A stretch of DNA of 64,000 nt from positions 496,001 to 560,000 of the forward strand of contig JAWDKM010000002.1 in the NCBI GenBank assembly GCA_032464575.1. Direction: 5' to 3'. Source of the stretch: Pontivivens sp032464575 (GTDB lineage: Bacteria > Pseudomonadota > Alphaproteobacteria > Rhodobacterales > Rhodobacteraceae). The stretch's first letter is position 1; every line of letters starts with the position of its first letter. The position numbers and the translations under genes are program-made. The notes under the pieces were generated by a model. It was not told where the DNA came from and did not search any database. It saw nothing but the letters and a program-made list of their open reading frames with translations. This document shows positions 43,604 to 52,624 of this stretch, one piece after another.

Positions 43604-44485
43604 CTAGCTGCGGTGTTCGCCGTGGGCGAGAGTGCCGGTGCGCGCCAGCCCTTCCGTCTCGGAGAGCGGCTCGACGGCGCCGAAATAGAGCACCGCGGGG
43701 GTGTCGCCCGTATTCTGCCACCAGGCGCTCACGCCGCTGGAGAGACTGGAGCCCTCGTGCTCGCCCAGAATTGTGGGATCGACGCCCGCGCGATGCTCCG
43801 TCACTTCGCCCTGCCAGACGAAGCTCTGCAGCGGCTCACCGGCTTCGGTGAAAGTGGGAAAGATGCCACCCGGCGCGATCGTGGTGCGGTAGGTTGTGAG
43901 GCCGTAGCCCTCCCCGAACGCACCCTCGAAATGCGCGCCGATGTCCACTACGCCGAGCAGTTCATGCTCCACGCCCTCAGCCTCGGGCAGATCCAAGGCG
44001 ACCGGGTCGGGCGTCGGCGCGACGTCGACACCCTCCAGCTCGCGCACCTGCTGGTAGACGTCGAAGGCGATCAGGTGGACGGTCTCTTCCCCCTCGGTCA
44101 GCCACCAGTGAGCAAGCTCGCCTTCTTCCAGCGCAAGGCCGCCGGCCTCGTGCAGCACACGCTCGTCCTCGCCGGAGACATATTCGTAGATTTCGCCGCT
44201 GAGCACGGTGAAAACGGCGGGGCGGTTGGCGTGGTCGTGGATCGGCACCACCCCGCCGCCTCCCTCGATAGTCCAGAAGCGGGTGCGGAGCGTCCGGCCC
44301 TTCAGGCTCTCGATCCCCTCAGCCGCGAGCGGCGTCTGGGCGAGCACCTCATTCGAGATCCGGTTCCCGGCCACGGGCCCTTCGAGGTCGTAGAGAGTCC
44401 GTGTCTCGACCTCGGACAGGTCGAAGGCCGCAAGAGGGAGGGCGGTGGCAGCCAGTGCCACCGCAACAGGTAACGTCTTCAGCAT
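43604..44485 (-). CDS. secreted two-cupin protein
   Basis: A 293-aa protein with a signal peptide (MLKTLPVAVALAATALPLAA) and two cupin domains. The first has PIHDHANRPAVFTVLSGEIYEY, with the usual metal histidines; the second (residues ~165-280) is weaker (APGGIFPTFTEAGEPLQSFV). It may bind a metal or small ligand in the periplasm; no enzyme activity can be assigned. It lies between the patatin gene and the MFS gene on the same strand. Confidence 0.78.
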   Translation of the reverse strand: MLKTLPVAVALAATALPLAAFDLSEVETRTLYDLEGPVAGNRISNEVLAQTPLAAEGIESLKGRTLRTRFWTIEGGGGVVPIHDHANRPAVFTVLSGEIYEYVSGEDERVLHEAGGLALEEGELAHWWLTEGEETVHLIAFDVYQQVRELEGVDVAPTPDPVALDLPEAEGVEHELLGVVDIGAHFEGAFGEGYGLTTYRTTIAPGGIFPTFTEAGEPLQSFVWQGEVTEHRAGVDPTILGEHEGSSLSSGVSAWWQNTGDTPAVLYFGAVEPLSETEGLARTGTLAHGEHRS

Positions 44486-44515
44486 CGTCTTGATCCTTCT
44501 GATCGGATTGTGGGG

Positions 44516-45607
44516 TCAGGTCTGGGTCTTCGGTGCCTTTGGCACGCAGTTGCGGGGGCTGCCCATCACGGGCAGCACCTTTCTCAGATCGAGGGTCGAA
44601 CGGTTCTCGATGTCGTCGAAATGCGTCTTCAGCCAGCGGTCGGCGGCGCCGCGCCCGATGTCGCGCAGATGGGTCAGGAAGGCCCACTCCGCGTTGAGCT
44701 TCGAAGAGGCGGTGAGGTCCAGCATCTCCGCAGCGCCGTCGATCATGTGCACCCGCATCTGCCGGTAGTCGTCGGTCGACAGGTGCCCCTGCTCGATCAT
44801 CTGGTCGACGAAATCGATGGTCCTCAGATCGCTCAGCAGCGAGGCGTTGAACGTGATCTCGTTCACGCGGTTCAGGATGTCGCGCGCGGCGCGCGGCGTG
44901 CCCTTCCGCTCCATCGGGTTGATCTGCACGATCAGGATGTCGGCGCAGGGCGAATGATCGATGAAGGGAAAGAGGACCGGATTGCCGACATAGCCGCCGT
45001 CCCAGTAGGGCACGCCGTCGATCTCCACCGCCTGGAACATGAAGGGCAGGCAGGCCGAGGCCATCACGACGTCGAGCGTGATCTCCTGCCGGTGGAACAC
45101 GCGGGGCTGTCCGGTCTCCACGTTGGTGGCAGACAGGAAGACGCCCATGTCGTCCTCCCCTGCCACCTTCTCGAAATCGACGAAGTTCTTCACGACGTCG
45201 CGTAGCGGGTTCAGCCCGAACGGGTTCATGTCGTAGGGCGAGGCCAGCCGGCTCATCATGTCGAGCATCAGGTAGCCCGGCGCGTTGTCGAGCGACCAGT
45301 TTCCCCAGGCGACGTCGAAGGGCGTGCGCTGGATCGGGCTGCCACGCCCGGCGCGCGAGACCTCGGACCAGAAGTCGTGCAGCGCCTCGCGTGCGCCCGC
45401 CGCTCCGTTGTCGTACATGCCCTGTGCTGCGACCACTGCGTTCATCGCACCCGCGCTGGTGCCGGAGATCGCCTCGATCCAAAGCGGATCCTCCTCGAAC
45501 ATCCGATCGAGCACGCCCCAAGTGAAGGCTCCATGCGCGCCGCCGCCCTGCAATGCGAGGTTGATGGACTTGGTGTGTTGGGGCCCGCGGCCCTGTCCCT
45601 TTGCCAT
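44516..45607 (-). CDS. patatin-like phospholipase
   Basis: A 363-aa patatin-family lipid acyl hydrolase. The oxyanion loop is LALQGGGAHGAFTWGVLD, the nucleophile serine lies in ISGTSAGAMNA, and the aspartate in WDGGYVGNP, giving a complete Ser-Asp dyad. No signal peptide is visible, so it probably acts on inner-leaflet lipids. The start is an ATG with GGAG upstream. It heads the patatin-cupin-MFS strand run. Confidence 0.88.
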   Translation of the reverse strand: MAKGQGRGPQHTKSINLALQGGGAHGAFTWGVLDRMFEEDPLWIEAISGTSAGAMNAVVAAQGMYDNGAAGAREALHDFWSEVSRAGRGSPIQRTPFDVAWGNWSLDNAPGYLMLDMMSRLASPYDMNPFGLNPLRDVVKNFVDFEKVAGEDDMGVFLSATNVETGQPRVFHRQEITLDVVMASACLPFMFQAVEIDGVPYWDGGYVGNPVLFPFIDHSPCADILIVQINPMERKGTPRAARDILNRVNEITFNASLLSDLRTIDFVDQMIEQGHLSTDDYRQMRVHMIDGAAEMLDLTASSKLNAEWAFLTHLRDIGRGAADRWLKTHFDDIENRSTLDLRKVLPVMGSPRNCVPKAPKTQT

Positions 45608-45945
45608 GATAACTCCTCCATTCGCAGTTCGGTGACCGCAGTGCGGCAGTGCCCTTCGCTACAGTCGAGGTGGGGCCGCGGGCCGACTTCGGCTCCCCGG
45701 TTTCGGTTTTGGTGAACCGGCGTGAGCGGATCCGTGAGGATCGGGTCGGCTATGTTTCAATCAACCTCGGGATGTGCACAGCCCTTGGGCAGATGCGGTC
45801 GTGGCCCATCCAAAATGTTTCAAAGAACGGGACACGCCGAAGTGGAGTGTGCCAGATTCGGGCCGCGGAGGGTTGAGGAACGACAAGAGCCCGCGCCCGG
45901 TCCTCCGGCGCGGGCTGCACTGTCGTCTGGGATGTAAGGGTCCGG
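45608..45945. other. 338-bp gap between patatin and maeB
   Basis: No gene is visible here. It holds the patatin upstream region, a 9-base direct repeat ATGTTTCAA at 45752-45760 and 45815-45823, and the maeB terminator at its right end. Transcription of both flanking genes is leftward, so the repeats lie where a patatin promoter or operator would be. No clear -35/-10 pair could be assigned. Confidence 0.5.
45888..45916 (-). terminator. terminator after maeB
   Basis: AGCCCGCGCC (45888-45897) and GGCGCGGGCT (45907-45916) pair perfectly over 10 bp with a 9-base loop, 30 bases after the maeB stop. On the minus strand the stem is followed by CTTGTCGTTCC, a modest U-rich stretch. Confidence 0.7.
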
Positions 45946-48204
45946 TCAGCCGACCCGGCAGGCCGCCATCACCGCCATGTGCAGGATGTCGTTCACGGTC
46001 GCCGTCGTCGTCGTGAGCTTCACCTGCCGGTCGATGCCGGTCAGGATCGGACCGATCACGGTCGCGCCCGCAAGCTCCTGCATCATCTTGACCGAGATCG
46101 AGGCGGAGTGCCGCGCCGGAACCACCAGAATGTTGGCGGGGCCGGAGAGGCGGCAGAACGGGTACTGCTTCATGACCTCGGCGTTCAGCGCCACGTCCAC
46201 CGTCATCTCGCCATCGTATTCGAAGTCCACGTGACGGGCGTCGAGTGCCTCGACCGCGTGGTGCATCTTCTCAGCGCGCTCCGAGACCGGGTAGCCGAAG
46301 TTTGAGAAGGAGCAGAACGCCACCCGCGGCTCCAGCCCCAGCGAGCGAGCGACCTCCGCCGCGCGCTCGGCGATGTTGGCGAGGTCCTCGCGATCCGGCC
46401 ATTCGTGGACAAGCGTATCGGCGATCAGAACCATCCGCCCCTCATGCAGGATGGCGGAGATGCCGACGGCCCCGTCCGCCGCCGTAGCGTCGAAGACCAG
46501 CCCGATCTGCGCGAGCACCTGCGCCCCCTTCCGCGTCGCACCCGTCACCATCCCGTCGGCGTAGTCGTGCGCCAACAGCAGGGCCGAGAACACGTGCCGG
46601 TCGCGGCTCGCGAGGCGGTAGCAGTCCCGCTGGTCGTAGCCCCGGCGCTGGAGGCGGCGATAGAGAAACTCCGTCATCTCCTGCAGGTTGTCGACGGTGC
46701 TGGCGTTGACGATCTGCAGCTCGCTGATCGCATCGCCTTGCCCGGCACCGTCGAGGATCTGCTGCACCTCGTCGGGTCGCCCGATCAGGATCGGTTCGCC
46801 GAGACCGGATCGGGCATAGGCGAGCGCCGCGCGCACCACCCGCTCGTCATCGCCTTCTGAAAAGATCATCCGCGCCTGGCTTTCCTTCGCCCGGTTGAAC
46901 AGCCCTTCGAGGATGGAGGCGGTGGGGTCGAGCCGCGATTTCAGCGTCAGCTCGTAGGCTTCCATGTCGATGATCGGGCGGCGGGCGACGCCGGTATCCA
47001 TCCCGGCCTTTGCCACCGCAGGCGGGATCGTGTGGATCAGCCGCGGGTCGAAGGGCGTCGGGATGATGTAGTCCGGTCCGAAGGTCAGCTTGCGCCCGTA
47101 GGCCATGCCGACCTCGTCGGGCACATCTTCCCGCGCCAGCTCGGCCAGCGCGCGGGCGCAGGCGATCTTCATCTCGTCGTTGATCTTCCTCGCCTGGATG
47201 TCGAGCGCCCCGCGGAAGAGATAGGGGAAGCCGAGCACGTTGTTGACCTGGTTGGGGTAGTCCGACCGGCCCGTCGCGACGATGGCGTCCTTGCGCACGG
47301 CATGGGCATCCTCCGGCGTGATCTCCGGATCCGGGTTGGCCATGGCGAAGATGACGGGGTTGTCCGCCATGCTCGCCACCATCTCGGCCGTTACCGCGCC
47401 CTTGACCGAGACGCCGAGGAAGACGTCGGCGCCCTTCATCGCATCCTCCAGCGTCCGGTCGTCGGTGTCGGCGGCATGTGCCGACTTCCACTGGTTCATG
47501 CCCTCCTGCCGGCCCTTATAGATGACACCCTTCGTGTCGCAGGCGATGCAGTTGTCATGCCGCGCGCCCATCGCCTTGATCAGCTCGATACAGGCAATCC
47601 CAGCCGCCCCCGCGCCATTCAGCACGATCTTGCAGTCAGCCAGCTTCTTACCTGACAGGTGCAGCGCGTTGATGAGGCCCGCCGCACAGATCACAGCCGT
47701 CCCGTGCTGGTCGTCGTGGAAGACGGGGATGTCCATCTCCTCCTTCAACCGGTCCTCGATGATGAAGCACTCGGGGGCCTTGATGTCCTCGAGGTTGATG
47801 CCGCCGAAGGACGGGCCCATCAGCTTGACCGCGTTGATGAACGCCTCCGGATCCTCGGTGTCGAGCTCGAGGTCGATGGAGTTCACGTCGGCAAAGCGCT
47901 TGAAGAGCACCGCCTTGCCCTCCATCACCGGCTTCGACGCCAGCGCGCCGAGATTGCCGAGACCAAGGATCGCCGAGCCGTTGGAGATCACGGCGACCAT
48001 GTTCCCCTTGGTCGTGTAGTCGTAGGCAAGCGACGGATCCTCCGCGATCGCCTTCACCGGCACGGCGACGCCGGGGGAGTAGGCAAGGCTCAGATCCCGC
48101 TGCGTGGTCATCGCGGTGGAAGCCCGCACCTCCAGCTTCCCGGGCATTGGATTGAGGTGATAGGCCAGCGCCTCCTCATCGGTCGTGCGGGTCTTTTGCG
48201 ACAT
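45946..48204 (-). CDS. maeB: MaeB, NADP-dependent malic enzyme with PTA-like domain
   Basis: A 752-aa protein. The N-terminal malic enzyme domain (SLAYSPGVAVPVKAIAEDPS, FHDDQHGTAVICAAGL, VLNGAGAAGIACIELI) decarboxylates malate to pyruvate with NADP. From ~430 on a phosphotransacetylase-like domain follows (RMIFSEGDDERVVRAALAYA, SGPANILVVPARHSASI), which in this family is regulatory, not catalytic. I use the ATG at 48204, with GGAGGAG upstream. It is divergent from mutS. Confidence 0.95.
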   Translation of the reverse strand: MSQKTRTTDEEALAYHLNPMPGKLEVRASTAMTTQRDLSLAYSPGVAVPVKAIAEDPSLAYDYTTKGNMVAVISNGSAILGLGNLGALASKPVMEGKAVLFKRFADVNSIDLELDTEDPEAFINAVKLMGPSFGGINLEDIKAPECFIIEDRLKEEMDIPVFHDDQHGTAVICAAGLINALHLSGKKLADCKIVLNGAGAAGIACIELIKAMGARHDNCIACDTKGVIYKGRQEGMNQWKSAHAADTDDRTLEDAMKGADVFLGVSVKGAVTAEMVASMADNPVIFAMANPDPEITPEDAHAVRKDAIVATGRSDYPNQVNNVLGFPYLFRGALDIQARKINDEMKIACARALAELAREDVPDEVGMAYGRKLTFGPDYIIPTPFDPRLIHTIPPAVAKAGMDTGVARRPIIDMEAYELTLKSRLDPTASILEGLFNRAKESQARMIFSEGDDERVVRAALAYARSGLGEPILIGRPDEVQQILDGAGQGDAISELQIVNASTVDNLQEMTEFLYRRLQRRGYDQRDCYRLASRDRHVFSALLLAHDYADGMVTGATRKGAQVLAQIGLVFDATAADGAVGISAILHEGRMVLIADTLVHEWPDREDLANIAERAAEVARSLGLEPRVAFCSFSNFGYPVSERAEKMHHAVEALDARHVDFEYDGEMTVDVALNAEVMKQYPFCRLSGPANILVVPARHSASISVKMMQELAGATVIGPILTGIDRQVKLTTTTATVNDILHMAVMAACRVG

Positions 48205-48332
48205 GGCCCTTCTCCTCCCTCGTGTTTTGTCCCTGTTACGGGGCCGCGGCGCGCGGCACAACGCAGGCGTGCCCTTTTCCCCGCGATGACGGGGCGGTAG
48301 ACAGGGCTCCGGGATCGGGACGAGGGGCGGAC

Positions 48333-50975
48333 ATGGCCGACGGCGCGACGCCGATGATGGCGCAGTATCTGGAGATCAAGGCGCAGTATCCCGACGCGCT
48401 CCTGTTCTACCGGATGGGCGATTTCTACGAGCTGTTCTTCGACGATGCAAAGGCGGCGAGTGCGGCGCTCGACATCGCGCTGACCAAGCGTGGAAAGCAT
48501 GCGGGCGAGGATATTGCCATGTGTGGCGTCCCCCATCATGCCGCCGAGGGCTATCTGCTGACGCTGATCCGCAAGGGGTTCCGCGTCGCGGTCTGCGAGC
48601 AGATGGAAAGCCCGGCGGAGGCGAAGAAGCGCGGCTACAAGGCGGTGGTCCGGCGCGAGGTCGTCCGTCTCGTCACCCCCGGCACGCTGACCGAGGACAC
48701 GCTGCTCGACGCCCGACGGAACAACTTCCTCGCCGCCTTTGCCGAGGTACGTGGCGCGGGCGGCTATGCCTGGCTGGACATGTCCACCGGGGAGTTTCAC
48801 GTCGCCCCCTGCCCGCGCGTGATGCTCGGGCCGATGCTGGCGCGGACGGCGCCGCGCGAAGTGCTCCTCGCCGATGAGGATGCGCGGGACGCTGTGGAGG
48901 AAAGCGGTGCCACCGTCACCCCGCTCGCGGCCGCCAGCTTCGACAGCCAGGCGGCGGAGGGTCGGCTCGCGAAACTCTATGGCGTGAAATCGCTGGAGGG
49001 CTTCGGCACCTTCACCCGGGCCGAGCTGTCGGCGATGGGCGCGCTGATCGACTACATGGAGATCACGCAGAAGGGACAGATGCCGCTCGTCCGCCGCCCG
49101 ATTCAGGAGGTGCAGGGCGCCGCGATGCAAATCGACGCGGCGACCCGGCGGAACCTGGAGCTGACCCATGCGCTGAGCGGCGGGCGGGACGGGGGCCTGC
49201 TCGCGGCGATCGACCGGACGGTGACCGGGCCGGGCGCGCGGCTGCTGGAAACACGGCTCTGCGCACCCTCCACCGATCTCGGCACGATCACCGCGAGGCT
49301 CGATGCGGTATCGCTCTTCGTCGAGGATCGGGGGCTCGCGCGCGACCTGCGCGAAGCCCTGCGGCGTGCGCCCGACATGGACCGGGCGCTGAACCGGCTG
49401 GCGCTCGACCGCGGCGGTCCCCGCGACCTCGCCGCCTTGCGCGACGGTCTCACCCAGGCCGAGGGGAGTGCCACGTTGCTGAACCGCGCGGGTGAAACGC
49501 CGGAGCTGGTTGCAACGGCTGCCGCGCGGCTTCGGGGGCATGACGAGGTGCTGGGGCTGCTCGACAGCTCGCTGGTCGCGGAACCGCCGCTGCTCGCCCG
49601 CGACGGTGGTTTCGTCGCCGAAGGCGTCGACGTGGATCTCGACGAAGCGCGGACTCTGCGGGACGAGGGTCGCTCGGTCATCGCCGCGATGCAGGCGCGC
49701 TATGCCGAGCTTTCCGGCATCTCTGCACTCAAGGTGAAGCACAACAACGTGCTCGGATACTTCATCGAGACGACAGCGACCCATGCCGACAAGATGATGT
49801 CGGAGCCGCTGTCGGAGACCTTCATCCATCGCCAGACCACGGCGAACGCAGTGCGTTTCACCACGGTCGAGCTGTCGGAGATGGAGACGAAGATCCTTAA
49901 CGCGGGCGCGCGCGCGGTGGAGCTGGAACTCGCCATCTTCGCCTGGCTGCGAGACGCGGTGCTGGAGGCGGCGACATCGGTCAACGAGGCAGCCCGTGCG
50001 CTGGCGGAGCTCGACGTTGCGGCTGGACTGGCGGAGATCGCGGTCGAAGGCGACTGGACCCGACCGAAACTTGATGGCTCCCGCGCCTTTGCGATTGCGG
50101 GCGGTCGGCACCCGGTGGTCGAGCAGGCGCTCCGCCGGCAAGGTACCGAGGCCTTCATCCCCAACGACTGCGAGCTGTCAGCGGAGGGCGAGGCCGCGCG
50201 GATCGTGCTGCTGACCGGCCCCAACATGGCCGGTAAATCGACCTGGCTGCGGCAGAACGCGATCATCGCCCTGCTCGCCCAGATCGGCGCCTATGTCCCG
50301 GCGGAGGCAGCGCATGTCGGGCTCATCGATCAGCTCTTCTCCCGGGTAGGGGCAGCCGACGATCTCGCGCGCGGGCGCTCGACCTTCATGGTCGAGATGG
50401 TGGAGACGGCCGCGATCCTGAACCAGGCGGGGGAGCGGGCACTGGTCATCCTCGACGAGATCGGGCGCGGCACGGCGACCTATGACGGCCTCTCGATTGC
50501 CTGGGCAACGCTCGAACACCTGCACGACGGCAACCGCTGCCGCGCGCTCTTCGCCACGCACTATCATGAGATGACCGCACTGGCCGGCAAGCTCGACGGC
50601 GTGTCGAACGCGACGGTGGCGGTTCGGGAATGGAAAGGCGACGTGATCTTCCTTCATGAAGTACGCGCCGGGGCGGCAGACCGGTCCTACGGCGTGCAGG
50701 TCGCCAAGCTCGCCGGGCTGCCGGCCGCCGTGGTGGAGCGGGCCCGCGTGGTACTCGACGCTCTGGAGGAAGGAGAGCGGGACCGCGGGGGCAAGGCACA
50801 AACGCTGATCGATGACCTGCCGCTCTTCTCGGTCCCTGCAAGCCCGGCGCCGTCGGTGCAGGCAGAGATGTCGGAGTTGGAGGCGAAGTTGCGCGATGTC
50901 CTGCCGGACAGCTTGACGCCCCGAGCCGCGCTGGATCTTATATATGAGTTGAAGGGGCTGGTTCGAAACAACTGA
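48333..50975 (+). CDS. mutS: MutS, DNA mismatch recognition ATPase
   Basis: An 880-aa mismatch repair protein. The mismatch-reading F-x-E lies in YRMGDFYELFFDDA, the connector and lever domains follow, and the ABC-type ATPase has GPNMAGKSTWLRQ, Walker B LVILDEIGRGTATYDG and ATHYHEMTALA. The ATG at 48333 follows GAGGGG. The C-terminus (SLTPRAALDLIYELKGLV) retains the tetramerisation helix-turn-helix. It is divergent from maeB and ends at an AT-rich repeat. Confidence 0.96.
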   Translation: MADGATPMMAQYLEIKAQYPDALLFYRMGDFYELFFDDAKAASAALDIALTKRGKHAGEDIAMCGVPHHAAEGYLLTLIRKGFRVAVCEQMESPAEAKKRGYKAVVRREVVRLVTPGTLTEDTLLDARRNNFLAAFAEVRGAGGYAWLDMSTGEFHVAPCPRVMLGPMLARTAPREVLLADEDARDAVEESGATVTPLAAASFDSQAAEGRLAKLYGVKSLEGFGTFTRAELSAMGALIDYMEITQKGQMPLVRRPIQEVQGAAMQIDAATRRNLELTHALSGGRDGGLLAAIDRTVTGPGARLLETRLCAPSTDLGTITARLDAVSLFVEDRGLARDLREALRRAPDMDRALNRLALDRGGPRDLAALRDGLTQAEGSATLLNRAGETPELVATAAARLRGHDEVLGLLDSSLVAEPPLLARDGGFVAEGVDVDLDEARTLRDEGRSVIAAMQARYAELSGISALKVKHNNVLGYFIETTATHADKMMSEPLSETFIHRQTTANAVRFTTVELSEMETKILNAGARAVELELAIFAWLRDAVLEAATSVNEAARALAELDVAAGLAEIAVEGDWTRPKLDGSRAFAIAGGRHPVVEQALRRQGTEAFIPNDCELSAEGEAARIVLLTGPNMAGKSTWLRQNAIIALLAQIGAYVPAEAAHVGLIDQLFSRVGAADDLARGRSTFMVEMVETAAILNQAGERALVILDEIGRGTATYDGLSIAWATLEHLHDGNRCRALFATHYHEMTALAGKLDGVSNATVAVREWKGDVIFLHEVRAGAADRSYGVQVAKLAGLPAAVVERARVVLDALEEGERDRGGKAQTLIDDLPLFSVPASPAPSVQAEMSELEAKLRDVLPDSLTPRAALDLIYELKGLVRNN

Positions 50976-50978
50976 GAC

Positions 50979-50990
50979 TCTTATATAAGA
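50979..50990. repeat. AT-rich palindrome after mutS
   Basis: TCTTATATAAGA is a perfect 12-bp palindrome just after the mutS stop. TCTTATATA also occurs at 50937-50945 inside the last mutS codons, 42 bases earlier. It lies between convergent genes and contrasts with the GC-rich surroundings. It is not a usual terminator. Confidence 0.45.
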
Positions 50991-51004
50991 CTCTTGGTTG
51001 GGCG

Positions 51005-51703
51005 TCAGGACGCGTTGTGGAAGATGATGCCCAGGGTGTGGCGTCGTCCGGATCGCACGCGGCTTACGCCATGACGTTGCTTCACGCGATAGTACCCTCT
51101 TGCCCCTTGACGGGGTCTCTCATTGACCGGAAAGACGACGCCGTGACCACGTTCGAGGCTCACGACCTCGGCCCGCGACTGCATCCGGGGCCGCTGCTCG
51201 GTCAGCACGAACTCACCACCCTCGAAAGAGGACAGCCCGTCGAGCAGGATGACGACCTGTAGCGGGAAGGTGAGCGTGCCATAGACATCCTGATGCAGGC
51301 AGTTGTAGTCGCCCGGCCCATAGCGGAGGATGAGCGGCGTCGGTCGGTGTTGACCTGCCTCGGCACAGCGTTCGACGAGCTCCGCATGGCGGTCCGGCCA
51401 TCGCCGGTCGGTGCCAAGCTGCTCTTCCCACCCGTTGGCAATGCGCGCGAGCCCGGGATAGAGCGCCTGCCGCAAGTCCGCGATTGGGTCCGGTACCGGA
51501 TCGGCGAAGTACTTGTACTCGCCCTGCCCGAAGCCGTGCCGCTTCATCTGGATATGGCTGCGGTAGAGGTCATCGCGGTCGTAGTCGGCAATCAGTCGGT
51601 CCGCTTGCGCGTCTTCGACGAGACGGCCGAGATCTGCATGGCCGAACGCGCCGAGATCTTGGCGCACGGTATCCCAATCGGGTGAGGTCATCTCAAAGGG
51701 CAT
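51005..51703 (-). CDS. 2OG-Fe(II) oxygenase family protein
   Basis: A 232-aa protein with the double-stranded beta-helix iron site: HQDVYG gives His-x-Asp, RHGVSRV the distal His, and RRHTLGIIFH the 2-oxoglutarate arginine. The N-terminus YRSHIQMKRHGFGQGEYKYF and LILRYGPGDYNCLHQDVYG match a group annotated only as 2OG-Fe(II) oxygenases (prolyl 4-hydroxylase-like). Substrate unknown; modification of a protein or a nucleic acid base are both possible. AGGAGGAG precedes the ATG. It stands alone and converges on mutS. Confidence 0.82.
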   Translation of the reverse strand: MPFEMTSPDWDTVRQDLGAFGHADLGRLVEDAQADRLIADYDRDDLYRSHIQMKRHGFGQGEYKYFADPVPDPIADLRQALYPGLARIANGWEEQLGTDRRWPDRHAELVERCAEAGQHRPTPLILRYGPGDYNCLHQDVYGTLTFPLQVVILLDGLSSFEGGEFVLTEQRPRMQSRAEVVSLERGHGVVFPVNERPRQGARGYYRVKQRHGVSRVRSGRRHTLGIIFHNAS

Positions 51704-51778
51704 GGGCTCTCCTCCTGGATCGCCCTCAATCTACGACGCCATGTCGCTGGCCTCAGCCCGTTTCCTGCGATCGGCGAG

Positions 51779-51812
51779 CCGGGTCGTGTCAGAGCCCCCC
51801 GACACGACCCGG
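51779..51812 (-). terminator. 12-bp hairpin downstream of hrcA-grpE-PPOX
   Basis: CCGGGTCGTGTC (51779-51790) and GACACGACCCGG (51801-51812) pair perfectly over 12 bp with a 10-base C-rich loop. It lies 204 bases after the PPOX stop and 76 bases before the oxygenase start. The stem is very strong but has no U-run, so it could also protect or mark an RNA end. Confidence 0.5.
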
Positions 51813-51866
51813 ACCCCCCGCGGCACCGCCCCGTCATGAGGAGGCGGACACGCCAGCCGCGAGATC

Positions 51867-51895
51867 TGGATCGACGGCCCGGCTGGGTCGATCCA
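51867..51895. repeat. 9-bp inverted repeat
   Basis: TGGATCGAC (51867-51875) and GTCGATCCA (51887-51895) form a perfect dyad with an 11-base GC-rich spacer. It is the second of three inverted repeats in this gap. Confidence 0.45.
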
Positions 51896-51948
51896 TTGTC
51901 GGTTCGCCCACCGTACAACTCTGTGGGTCACCTAATGACATCGCATCA

Positions 51949-51966
51949 ATCGACGCGTGCGTCGAT
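51949..51966. repeat. 8-bp inverted repeat with 2-base spacer
   Basis: ATCGACGC and GCGTCGAT flank GT, an almost continuous palindrome of the size of a dimeric regulator site. One copy of the direct repeat CGCATCAAT overlaps its left edge (51942-51950) and a second copy lies 18 bases beyond its right edge (51984-51992). Confidence 0.45.
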
Positions 51967-52015
51967 CCCACGATCGTATGGACCGCATCAATTCTGTGGC
52001 GCTGTGGCGGAACGC

Positions 52016-52624
52016 TCAGTAGAGCTGTTCCCGGTAGCGCGTGATCATGTCGGCATCACTTTCGAGCGGTTCGGTCCGGGCGGCGTGGTCGCGCATCATC
52101 TCCGACATCGTGGCGACGGGCCGTTCGGCCGGCCACGTCTCGGGCTGCCACAGGCCGGAACGCAGCGCCGACTTGGCACAGTGGATGTAGGCGCGGCTGA
52201 CGGTGACGCGGAGCACCGTAGCCGGCAGATGGCCGTTGTGTGCGGTAGCCTCGCGCAGTTCGGCATCGTCCCGAATCTCCGCCGTGCCGCGGATCCGGAG
52301 CGTCTCCCGGACCGCGGGGATCAGGAACATGAGCCCGATCTCCGGATCCGAGAGCAGGTTGGTGAGCGCGTCCAGCCGGTTGTTGCCGGGGCGATCGGGC
52401 AGGAGAAGCGTCGTCTCGTTTTCGACGACCACGAAACCGGGCGCATCGCCGCGGGGAGTGAGATCGAGACCCTGGGGTCCCGACGTGCTTACCACGAGAT
52501 AGGGAGAGGCAGCGATGAACGCGCGGCAATGAGCGTCGAGTGCCGTCAGTTCCTTGTCCACCGACCGGCCGAGCTTGGGTCCGTAGAGGGCGCGCAAGCC
52601 GGCCTCGTCGGTGATGCGGCTCAT
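52016..52624 (-). CDS. pyridoxamine 5'-phosphate oxidase-family flavin protein
   Basis: A 202-aa split-barrel FMN-binding protein. Family parts are SPYLVVSTSGPQGLDLTPRG, LLPDRPGNNRLDALTNLLSD and the RGTAEIRDD strand. The pattern matches the MSMEG_1061-type group rather than true PdxH, so a general oxidoreductase role with FMN or F420 is likely. Its start overlaps the grpE stop (ATGA), placing it in the heat-shock operon hrcA-grpE, though a direct role there is not evident. Confidence 0.82.
   Translation of the reverse strand: MSRITDEAGLRALYGPKLGRSVDKELTALDAHCRAFIAASPYLVVSTSGPQGLDLTPRGDAPGFVVVENETTLLLPDRPGNNRLDALTNLLSDPEIGLMFLIPAVRETLRIRGTAEIRDDAELREATAHNGHLPATVLRVTVSRAYIHCAKSALRSGLWQPETWPAERPVATMSEMMRDHAARTEPLESDADMITRYREQLY

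Larger units (their letters stand above)
51704..52015. other. 312-bp structured intergenic region
   Basis: No gene is visible between the PPOX stop and the oxygenase start, both on the minus strand. The region holds three perfect inverted repeats (51779-51812, 51867-51895, 51949-51966) and a 9-base direct repeat CGCATCAAT (51942-51950 and 51984-51992). It could hold a terminator, the oxygenase promoter and perhaps a small structured RNA. Confidence 0.5.

Noticed and set aside
48108..50141. 677-codon open frame antisense to mutS and maeB
   Set aside because: Shadow of mutS on the other strand; no recognisable domain, and it crosses the maeB-mutS divergent promoter region.
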